Positions 30,464 to 40,206 of a stretch of 64,000 nucleotides of DNA are shown here, piece by piece. Below the pieces are notes generated by a model. The model searched no databases. It had not been told where the DNA came from and saw nothing but the letters and a program-made list of their open reading frames with translations. Source of the DNA: Branchinecta lynchi. Lineage: Eukaryota; Arthropoda; Branchiopoda; Anostraca; Branchinectidae. The translations under genes and the position numbers were made by a program. The DNA is taken from assembly GCA_023053575.1 (NCBI GenBank), contig JAKZAP010000018.1, positions 10,106,001-10,170,000 of the forward strand, read 5' to 3'. Numbering within the stretch: position 1 is the stretch's first letter; every line of letters starts with the position of its first letter.

Positions 30464-33153
30464 AGTCTGGACCGCGTTCTCCTCTTCCCGGAGCGCGACT
30501 CCGGCGGTACGGGGACGCCTCTTACAATACAAAGAGCCAGCAGGCAGGGGACACCTCCTCTCTCTAGAAGACCCGTTCCGAAACCGCGAGATACTCTGGG
30601 CACAAGAGGACGGCTCGAGCGAGTGATCCAGCGGGCCAGAGATGACTTGGGACAAGAGGGCGGCTCGAGCGGAGGTATCCGGCGGGCAAGAGAGGATCAG
30701 GCGCGCGCCGAGAGCCTCCGAGCAGCCTCGTGGCACGACAGATTGTTAATACTGTATTCCGCATAGATTGCGGCGACGCAACTTGAGAAATAAGATTGAG
30801 TTGTTGTTTTTTCTTTTTCAGGGGTCGGACGAATTAAGAAGGAAAACACTAAAGACGAGTACCAACATTTGTGTCTTGTTCATTCTGTTACCGTCAAGTC
30901 GTATTGGTTGTTCCATTTTACATAAAGCAAATCAAGCTACTGTTTTGTCGATGACCGACTCTTTTCCTCCAAACGTGTATTCCAACTTATTTTTCAACAT
31001 AACAGCAATCCATCCATGATTTTAGCATCATCTATCGGAACTTCTACGATTCTGCGAAGACGAACTATTTTCAAACGAGGGGCTGCTCACTGCAGCTGTG
31101 AGCCTACATCGGATACGGGCAAGACGAGATGACCAACGCCGTTTGATTTGAGGACAGAATTTGAGTCTTCGTTTAGGCGACGTTTCTCGTACCCGTGACC
31201 TCACTATTGCTCGAAAATGGATTAGGTTGAATACAACGAGAGATCAAAATGTGACAGACATAACCGTTGATTGGTTGACAGAGAATTAGAGTCATCGTTT
31301 AGGCGACGTTTCTCATACCCGCAGGAGGACGCTGACTTATGCAGCTGTGAGTCTACACCCGTAAGGGTAACATTAGATAGCGAACGCCGCTGACTTGTTA
31401 ACAGAGAATTAGAGTCATCGTTTCGACGACGTTTCTCGTACCCATTCGAGGACGCCGACCTCACTATTTCTCGAAAATGGATTAGGCTTAAAACGTGAAT
31501 ACAGCGAGAGAGCAAAAATGAAATAGTCAAAGAGTCGTCGTTTAAGTTCTCCAACATTCACTAGCGTGTTTTGGACAGTCATAAAAATTTTAATCTATAA
31601 CAAAATTCTGAGTTTACCTAATATTGATTGGTTGACGCAGAACTTCTAATGTTTACAATTGCCTTCTTAAAATATAAAAGTCAGCGTAGTACCGTATCGT
31701 TTGAAGTGGGATGACACCACTCTTATGAGAGCTATTCCGGCGATCTCCGAAAAGTAAACCGAGAACCCACCAAACGCAGGAACAAACGGAAAATCGTTGG
31801 GTACAGCAGTTACAACGTAACTTCTACAACAAATCTATTTAAAACAAAAAGCCTCCACTCGACGCGCGCTTTGGTGTAAAACAAATGTTCACTTTGGAGT
31901 TCCGTTGACCTCACTATTGCTCGAAAATGGATTAGGTTGAATACAATGAGAGAGCAAAATGTGACAGACATAACCGTTGATTGGTTGACAGAGAATTAGA
32001 GTCATCGTTTAGGCGACGTTTCTCATACCCGCTAGAGGACGCTGACTTATGCAGCTGTGAGTCTACACGGCAAGGGGTAACATTAGATAGCGAACGCCGC
32101 TGACTTGTTAACAGAGAATTAGAGTCATCGTTTAGGCGACGTTTCTCGTACCCATTCGAGGACGCCGACCTCACCATTTCTCGAAAATGGATTAGGTTTA
32201 AAATCGTGCATACAGCGAGAGAACGAACATGAGATAGCCAACGCCGCTGATTTGTTGTCAGAGAATTTGAGTCATCGTTTAGGCGACGTTTCTCATACCC
32301 GTTGGAAGACGCTGACCTCACTATTGCTCGAAAATGGATTATGTTTAAAACATGAATACAGCGAGAGAGCAAACATGAGATAGCCAACGCCGTTGATTTG
32401 TTGACGGAGAATTAGAGTCATCGTTTAGGCGACGTTTCTCGTACTCGTTGGAAGACGCTTACCTCACTATTGTTCGAGAATGGATTAGGTTTAAAATCGT
32501 GCATACAGCGAGAGAGCAAACATGAGATAGCCAACGCCGTTGATTTGTTGACAGAGAACTTGAGTCACCATTTAGGCGATGTTTCTCATACCCGTTGGAG
32601 GACGCTGACCTCACGATTGCTCGAAGATGGATTAATGTTTAAAATCATGAATACAGCGTTAAATTTTTTCTGATTCGTATCAGTATTCAGTTACATGCTT
32701 TACCGGTCAGTTACAGTTTTAAACCTTTCTCGTTGCCGGCTCTGCACACGCGGCAATCCGTTTAATCTTTCTTTTCGTAAAAACAATTTTGTTATTACGG
32801 CTACGGCTCCCGGCTTAGCGTTGTACAGATCGGTATGCGTGAAGCAACCATAGGGAGGTTCCGACGATGGTGTCAAAAGGCGGGCGGGTGGCTAGAATAC
32901 GACTGATGACGCGGTGACATTTGTTCTGGGTGGACTTATGCAAGCGCTGTGCAAGATAACAAGGGAAAAAGTGTTGTTTTGCTCTGAAGGGAAAGCATAG
33001 AATTTTTCGAAAAGCAGATATGTGTCTTATAAACGGCAACTTCACCAACACCGAGACACGCCGGGTGGGGTATAGAACTAAAATCTGTTCACATCTAGTT
33101 AAGAGAAATATAATCAAAATCAGGCTGGTGAACAAGATCGAAGGTACCAATGG
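30464..33153. repeat. Left arm of a 14-kb inverted repeat
   Basis: The outer end AGTCTGGACCGCGTTCTCCT (30464) is the inverse of the right arm's outer end at 44774. The inner end GGTACCAATGG (33153) is the inverse of CCATTGGTACC at 43319. Order inward: a GC-rich block to 30760, a spacer to 31080, a 123/147-bp satellite to about 32650, and a unique block to 33153. The arm is longer than the right one mainly because its satellite is longer, and because 31560-31910 holds extra sequence. Confidence 0.8.
31080..32650 (-). repeat. 123/147-bp satellite, long array
   Basis: TCGTTTAGGCGACGTTTCTC recurs at 31171, 31297, 31420, 32007, 32130, 32277, 32423 and 32570. Spacings are 126, 123 (twice), 147, 146 and 147 bp. 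On the minus strand 111- and 151-codon frames stay open and repeat the peptide GYEKRRLNDDSNS. The 31560-31910 gap in the array is unrelated sequence. No known protein family is recognised. Confidence 0.8.
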
Positions 33154-33922
33154 ATCTCAAATATGCAATCATTTATTAGGTTCAAGGTTTAATTTACATT
33201 TCTGCATAAAATCAAAATAAATAGGGCCAAGCCGGGGACACAAGGTCGATTGACAAAAACCCGGTACAATATATAACAAACATATTTTACATATAACTAA
33301 TTATATAAATAAATGTTAATAATTCCATGACTCACCACCAGACGGGAACCCGCCCCACAAACCCACAGAAACTCGGCAAGATCAACCCGAAATCCCACAA
33401 AAAACAAGAGCTACGAGCTCATATGGCACTTTTTACGAGTAGGTGGTACACGAAAGTAGATGAGAACGTCTCGAAGTACACCCGCCATCCAAAAATGCGG
33501 TTCGGAAAGAGAAATAGGATATTTAGTTTCACTCACTTCTGAGCAGTTCCGGCATAATCTCGTATTATCTGCAGCATACTGTTCTGTTGCAGCCGAGGTT
33601 GCAGCACGACTGTTCAAACTTCCAAGTTTCAGCGCAATAAATCCACTCGTTCGACCCCTAGACGTGTTACACCATTTCCGGTACTCCCTCCATCTTCCCC
33701 TACCGTGGTCGAATCTGGTTCGGACTAAAAATGGATCATCTAAAAAGCATCTGCTTTTATCCCATCTATCAGGTTTCACTCAAATCTGATCATTTTTGGA
33801 AAATTCCGGTACCCCCCCCCCACACACACCGTTGGACCTCTGAATCCCCTCTTCCCCTCCATCACGTTTTATTGAAATCGGAGCATAGCTTATCTGCAAA
33901 TTTTCAGTACCCCCCCCCCCCC

Positions 33923-34720
33923 CAGGGTTCCCGGGTGGCTAAAATACCAGCCGGTTAATACCGGCTAATAGGTGATTTCTGCCGATACGGTTAAAATCAA
34001 GTGGCATGGATAAAATCAAGTAACTGGCTAAAATCAAAACTGCTACTATGTGATTTTAATAGCACTCCGCTATTCTAAGACTGTCATACTTCTTTCATGT
34101 ATTAAAGATTGTAGTTCATGTTAGCCTAGAGAGGACGGAAGTATGCAGAATAATGTCAACGCTGAATAGGTGTAGGCTAAGTCATATCTGCCATTATAAA
34201 TGGCACTGAAGCTAGGTTCCTTCATTTATATGCACAAGTTTCTGCTGAGAATCCCTACAGAGCTACCGTATAACATACTATTAACAAAACAAGAAGGACA
34301 AGCTATAAAATTACAAGCTCAATTCTTGAAGTAGCCTATTTACTATCCGCGTATCGTATCAACATGTATAACAAATCGCCTCCGCAGTTTCTAATAGCCT
34401 CCTCGCTTTAATATAATACGGTACGAACTCCCGGTATAAATAAATCGCAGGAAGCAACGTGACCTGATGACTCACTCGTGTCAACCCCAAACCGGTTTTC
34501 TGGATTGGAGTAGGCGAGCTAATTAGTCGGGAATCAACCCTGGTTGAAAAATAGTCGGAAAACAATGAACAAACAACAGTAAAGATTGATACGTAGAAAA
34601 GATCAGTGCGGTATGATTTTAGCCAGTTTTAGCCGGCAAAAATCGGTTTTTATTAATAAAAGCCGATTAAAACCGCAGGTATGGTAAAAATCAATTTTAG
34701 CCGGCAAAAACGGAACCCTG
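33923..34720. mobile_element. hAT-like element (CAGGGTTCC ends), copy 1
   Basis: Begins CAGGGTTCC and ends GGAACCCTG. It is flanked on both sides by poly-C, so an 8-bp C duplication would be invisible. Length is 798 bp. Subterminal motifs TTTTAGCCGGCAAAAA and TAAAACCGC recur in both orientations. It is inserted in a C-tract of the H4 repeat. Confidence 0.75.
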
Positions 34721-36658
34721 CCCCCCCCCCCCCTACCTTGACTGAATCCGTCCCTAAAACCAAATAACAAATCTAGGCCGCACAAGCTTGGCACTGTCGA
34801 ACTTGCATCTCATTCGGTCCAACCGTTTGGTTTTTGTGCATGTAAAATTTTTCCAACCCCAACTCCCCCCACCATGGTTGCATACAGTTCGAACGCATGT
34901 CTTACATGTCGAGTTCATAGATTCGTATCACCCATTAAGTTTCACTCGAATCAGACCACTCGTTCGCAATTTGCAGCAGTTTCCATATTTCCCTTCCCTC
35001 GCTCCCCCCAAGATGCTGCCTGCAAAGTTTCGTTCTCTTAGTACATCTGGATCTATTCTAACTCGCGACTACCGGAATTCTAGGACCCCCCCCCCCCCCC
35101 CGAGCCCCGAAACCATCTGGCTCCGTCAGTTTCGTATATAGGCCTAATGCATGTTCTCCCAATTAAGTTCCGTCCCAATCCCTTTGCTCTAAGCGTTTTT
35201 TAGTTTTCTGCCCCGCCCCCCCCCCATGCCCGCAGGTATCGGACCCGATCCAGACTTGACACCGAACATCTGAGGCGATAGCTCTTTCGAACTGACAAGT
35301 TTCATTTAAATCCGATCACCCGTTCAAAAGTTATGCATGCCACTAGATTCCGGACTCCCCATCCATCCACTCCCCCACGATGGTCGGATCGGAGAAACGA
35401 CTATTCTCAAGTCAATCTGATCGGACCCCTTACATACCTGCAAAGTTCCATCGTCCTAGCACATCAAGAAGTACGCCGGACTCGCGGGATCACTAGAAGT
35501 CCGCCCCCCCCCCTAACTCCCCCACAGTGCCCGGATCCGGTCCAGTTATGTCAATGACGTATCTAGGACTTGTGCTTTTTCTTCCCACCAAGTTTCATCC
35601 TGATCCCTCCACTCTAAGCGTTTGTCAAGATTTCCGGTTCCCTACACCAACTCCCCCCCCCCCCCCCCAAGTGTCATCGGATCCGGTCCGGATTTAAAGT
35701 GGGACGTCTGAGACACGAGGTCATCCTAAATATCAACTTTCATCAAGATCCGACCAACCGTTCGCAAGTTAAAAATACCTCAATTTTGGCTTCCCCGTCC
35801 CTCCCCCCCCCCAGATGGTCGGATCGGGGAACTGACTATTTCCTATTTAATCTGGTCGGGTCCTTGGCATGCTTGCCAATTTTCATTGTCCTAGCACATC
35901 AGGAAGCTTCGAACTCGCGGGATCACTAGAAATTAGGACTCCCCCCCCCCAACTCCCCCAAAGTGAGCGGATCCGTTCCGGTTATGTCAGTCAGGTATCT
36001 AGGACTTGTGCTTGTTCTTTCTACCAAGTTTCATCCGGATCTCTCCACTCTGAGCGTTTTTCAAGATTTCCGGTTTCCCCTTCCAACTCCCCCCAATGTC
36101 ACCGGCGTCTGAGACATGAGGTCCATCCATATATCAAGTTTCGTTAAGATCGGACGACCCGTTCGTATGCTGAAAATATATAATTTTTCAAAATTTTTCC
36201 GGATTCCCCGTCCCTCCACTCCCCTCAAGACCCACCCCCAAGATTCATCGGATCCGGTCCGGACTTGAAATGAGACATCTGAGACACGAGATCTTTCCAG
36301 ATATCAAGTTTCATTAAGATCCGATCACCCGTTCGAAAGTTATGAATGTCCCTATTTTCCGGATTCCGCCCCCTCCCCCACGATGGTCGGATCGGGCAAG
36401 TGACTATTTCCAACTTAGTCTGGTCGGGTCCCTGTATGCCTGCGAAGTTTCATCGTCCTAGCTTGCGTGGAAGTGCCCAAACTATTATTTATGTTTCTTG
36501 ACTATGTCCAGGTTAATCAGGTCGGGTCCCCGATTCAATCTTTTAACAATACATACTTCCGCATTCGCTCCCTAATACATCCAATATTCCTGACTTGATG
36601 TAATTTGTTTAGATTATCTACTTTCTGCATAGTCCCGCATTCGCTCTCTCATACACGG

Positions 36659-36735
36659 AGTCTTGGCTCAGTTGGTAGAGTGGTCGCTTTACAACTCGGA
36701 GGTTCGTGGTTCGCTACCGTATTCGGGCAGCGCCT
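36659..36735 (+). other. tRNA-like sequence (pseudogene or SINE head)
   Basis: TTGGCTCAGTTGGTAGAGTG matches the A-box/D-arm and TTCGTGGTTCGCTACC the B-box/T-arm at the normal distance. The anticodon position reads TAC (valine-like). The acceptor and anticodon stems do not pair, so it is not a functional tRNA. It lies where the two duplicated H repeats stop being alike. Confidence 0.5.
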
Positions 36736-37427
36736 TTTTTTTGCTACGTTTCGCTCCACTTTTACTTTATATTTTCGGGACTCCCGGATCCGGGGAAAGC
36801 CGGATTGGGGAAATGATTAATTGTAAGTTGATCTGGTCCGGCCCCTGATATGCCTGCCAAGTTTCATCGTCCTAGCTTATCTGGAAGTGCCCGAACTAGC
36901 AAAACCGGGACCGACTGACGGACAGAAATTACAACCGCTATATGGCACTTGGCCGAAGGGCAAGTGCCATAAAAATACCCAATGTGCAAGCGAGGGTTAC
37001 CGATGGCCGGCAACTAATATGGACCACAACCAAAACATATCAACAACAAACAAATAAAAATTTACTTTAATTTTTTTATTTTTATCGATGATTCTTGAAC
37101 TTATTTGTAAGTATAGAATGAAAGTTGCTTTTTTATATTTGGAAGTGATTTATTGATATCAATATATTGTAAATAAAGATGCCATGAACCGTGATTGAAA
37201 AATATGGTGAGAACCGCGATCTCTCAGTGGTTAATTTAAGGTGCTGCATTTTCCGTTGATGACGGGTTTCATAAGCATGGTCAGGTTGCTCAGGGAAAAA
37301 ATTACTCGAACGAAAGTACGAAGGTAGTTCCGACCGGTCATATTTTACCTTAAATAAAAAAGAATGTAGAGTGAATAATTCTGAAACAGGCAAAATATTA
37401 GTTAACAAATATAGAGTTTCAGTTTTG

Positions 37428-38600
37428 TTAGGATAAGAAGAAGGGGACGGTAAATATTTTTTTTAAATTCGAAGAGCCCGGTTTTGAAGAGTCTGTATCG
37501 GTTTCACATGATATTTGAATGTTGCCAAATAAATCAAGGGAGAATACATAAGATGGGAGTGTATCAAAGCAAAATAAATCATCAAAAAATAATTCTTTAT
37601 ACGATAGATTTTCATCAATAATTATACCAAGATACCGGAGTGAAGTTACCCTTTGAATTTGGATATTTGTAGCCTGATCATTTATTGTCGACACTTCTTT
37701 TGCTTTGTGTCCAATTCTACTATAAATGATAAATTTCGTTTTGGCGGCATTTAATGACAAACGATTAGCTTTTAGCCATACAATCAATTGGGAAAACACG
37801 ATGTGCTTCTCTTTGACATCCTCTTCCGACTGTCCTGCAAGTGTTGATCCGGTATCATCGGCGAAAAGGACATTCAGGCTGTTGTTTTCTGTCGCTGATG
37901 AAGAGCAGTGGTCCCAGAATTGAACCCTGAGGGACACCAATATTTGACAATAAGCAAAAGAAATAGAAAACCGTGATTTTCGGGGTTTTTTCTTGATCAG
38001 CTAATTATTCCTCTAGGATGATGTGCGAGGGATAAACATAAATTCGGATATTTCGGTTGCACTTCCGGCAAACCGTCCTCAGCGAAAAACAAAATAAAAC
38101 TAAATCATAAAATCCACATCATCCTAGAGGGATAATTAGCTGATCAAGAAAAAAAAACCCCGAAAATCACGGTTTTCTATTTCTTTCGTAATGAATGGTC
38201 AGCTTAGCTTCAAACCTTATATTTGACAATAAGCATGGATCCAAAACTGTCTTATTAATAGTTGTTACTTGGGATCGACCTGTTAGGTAAGATGCGATAA
38301 AATCGTGCGCTGGTCCTCGTATCCCACCATGGCTTAATTTATATAACAATATTTCGCGACAAATCGTGTCGAATGCCTTCTCAAGGTCCAAAAAGATACT
38401 CGCCGGAATCAATTTTTTATCAAGACATTCGTGAATAAATTGGATCATAGTCAGGATGGCATCTTGCGTACTATGTCCCTTTCTAAACCCAAACTGATTT
38501 TTTGAAAAATAATCCTTCGAAGTAAGAAAATTATACACTCGATTATAAAAACATCGCTCCATTAATTTAGACAAACCTGAAAGGATAGACTTCATAATCC
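37428..38600 (-). pseudogene. Broken CR1/L2/Jockey-type LINE reverse transcriptase
   Basis: The N-terminal half (38595-38217) reads LSKLMERCFYNRVYNFL, NQFGFRKGHSTQDAI and SIFLDLEKAFDTI. The C-terminal half (37945-37560) reads SNIGVPQGSILGPLL, then after a frame change LNVLFADDT (the catalytic FADD) and TSLRYLGIIID. The two halves are separated by a 262-bp insertion flanked by a 17-bp duplication. A further small deletion or frameshift lies between GPLL and FADD. Upstream of 38600 the frame decays. It is therefore a dead LINE copy, different in sequence from the Rex1-like copy at 58 kb. Confidence 0.85.
37957..38218. mobile_element. Foldback insertion in the LINE reverse transcriptase
   Basis: Arms 37957-38026 and 38116-38187 are near-perfect inverted repeats (left arm begins AAAGAAATAGAAAACCGTGA). 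A 32-bp unpaired tail follows the right arm. The whole insert is bracketed by two copies of ATATTTGACAATAAGCA (37940-37956 and 38219-38235). Removing the insert and one copy restores SNIGVPQGS in the reverse transcriptase frame, so the insertion boundaries are supported by the host protein. Confidence 0.85.
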
Positions 38601-38649
38601 CGCATTTCTAAGTGGAAAGCTTCCTTTCGCCATGGGGTTATTTAAGATA

Positions 38650-39060
38650 GGGACGTTCAGCCACTGGAATGTTTTGTCATCGGAAAAGTAGTTCGCCCGG
38701 AATCCGGCCAAAATCGGAAAGTTTGTCAAAAGTAAAAGTTTTATTTGAAGTTGATTAGATGTTCGATTTCTGGGTAAGAAGACATGCTAAACACGATGGG
38801 GAAAACCGTTTTATCGCCGGACAAGTAGTTCGCCCGGAATCCTGCCAAAACCGGAAAGTTTGTTAAAAGTAAAAGTTTTATTTGGTGCTGATTAGATGTT
38901 CGATTCAGGAGTAAGAAGACATGCTGAACACTTATGTGACAACAATTTTCTACCCAGACAAGTAGTTCGCCCGGAATCCGGCCAAAACCGAAAATTGTTA
39001 AAAGTTAGAGCTTTATTTGTAGTTGATTAGATATTCGATTCAGGGGTAAAGAGATGGTGG
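38650..39060 (+). repeat. 137-bp tandem repeat element, copy 2
   Basis: AGTTCGCCCGGAATCC at 38690, 38827 and 38964, again 137 bp apart. The GGGATCCC-end is missing. The array runs straight into the 123/147-bp satellite at 39085. Confidence 0.75.
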
Positions 39061-39084
39061 ATCCGTGTATGACAATCATTTTTG

Positions 39085-39600
39085 TACCTTCCTCAAACGG
39101 GTACGAGAAACGTCGCCTAAACGATGACTCAAATTCTGTCAACAAATCAACGGCGTTGGCTATCTCATGTTCGCTCTCTCGCTGTATGCACGATTTTAAA
39201 CCTAATCCATTTTCGAGAAATAGTGAGGTCAGCGTCTCAAACGGGTACGAGAAACGTCGCCTAAACGATGACTCTAATTCTGTGTTAACAAATCAACGGC
39301 GTTCGCTATCTAATTTTTTCCTCTTATCCGGTGTAGACTCACAGCTGCAGTGAGTCAGCGTCCTCCAGCGGGTATGAGAAACGTCGCCTAAACGATGAAT
39401 CTAATTCTCTGTCAACCAATCAACGGCGATGTCTGTCACATTTTGCTCTATCGCTGTATTCACGATTTTAAACCTAACCCGTTTTCGAGCAATAGTGAGG
39501 CCACGGGTACGAGAAACGTCGCCTAAACGACGACTCAAATTCTGTCCTCAAATCAACGGCGTTGGCTATCTCCGTCTTGCCCGTATCCATCCGATGTAGG
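39085..39600 (+). repeat. 123/147-bp satellite, middle array
   Basis: GAGAAACGTCGCCTAAACGA recurs four times. The strand is opposite to the left-arm array. The 99-codon frame 39054-39353 again shows GYEKRRLNDDSNS. Confidence 0.75.
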
Positions 39601-39912
39601 CTCACAGCTGCAGTGAGCAGCTCCTCATTTGAAAACAGTTTGATCTTGTCTTCGCAGAATCGTAGAAGTCCCGACAGATGATGCTAAAAATCGTGGATTG
39701 CTGTTATGTTGAAAAATAAGTTGGAATACACGTTTGGAGGAAAAGAGTCGGTCATTGACAAAACAGGTAGCTTTGTTTGCTTTATGTAAAATGGAACAAC
39801 AAATACGGCTTGACGGTAACAGAATGAACAAGACAAAAATGTTGGTACTCGTATGATCCCCATTGTGTAAGCTCTGTCTTTGGTGTTTTTCTTCTTAATT
39901 CGTCCGATCCCT
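39600..39912 (+). repeat. Internal copy of the inverted-repeat spacer
   Basis: CTCATTTGAAAACAGTTTGA, AAATAAGTTGGAATACACG and TTAATTCGTCCGATCCCTGA match 44150-44420 directly and 30800-31080 inverted. Confidence 0.7.
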
Positions 39913-39914
39913 GA

Positions 39915-40190
39915 AAAAGAAACAAGACCAAAGGTTTCGATGGGAGTCCCAAAAATCCAATATTTGATCCAGACAATTGAGCCTTGTCTTCGACAGATCC
40001 AGTCTACAGTAGACTCCTTGAACATTTTTACTATTAAAATTCAAAAACAGGTTAATCTGAGGAAAACAAGTTCAGGTATTGAATCAGCATGTGTATTTAC
40101 CCCTATAAGCCATCTCTGTTTTGACGAAAACTTCCTGCCACTTCTGCCAATTTCCCGGTTTCGGCCGAATTCAGGAACTACTTTTCCGGG
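39915..40190 (+). repeat. Dispersed repeat shared with 53835-54085
   Basis: Both copies share GAAACAAGACCAAAGGT, a GTCCCAAAAATC or GATCCCAAAAATC block, GATTTGATCCAGACAATT-like sequence and GCCATNTCTNTTTTGACGA. Non-coding. Confidence 0.65.
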
Positions 40191-40206
40191 GAAAAAAGAA
40201 AGCTAA

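Larger units (their letters stand above)
33404..36971 (+). repeat. Complete H-family repeat (long copy)
   Basis: Starts ACAAGAGCTACGAGCTCATA and ends with hairpin TATGGCACTTG-GCCGAAGGG-CAAGTGCCATA (36941-36971). At least a dozen AAGTTTCAT units are spaced mostly 134-149 bp apart. They run in three flavours: CGTCCTAGCACATC, ATCCNGATCCCTCCACTC, and TTAAGATCCGATCACCCG. It carries the hAT-like insertion 33923-34720. A tRNA-like segment (36659-36735) interrupts its last unit. The first 3.1 kb is duplicated at 40207. Confidence 0.8.

Noticed and set aside
30224..30736. 170-codon minus-strand frame
   Set aside because: Falls in the GC-rich end of the inverted repeat, where stops are rare. No motif is present, and the right-arm copy does not keep the frame over its length.
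33404..36971. Helitron interpretation of the H family
   Set aside because: There is a 3' hairpin, but no TC start, no CTRR end and no insertion between A and T that I can show.
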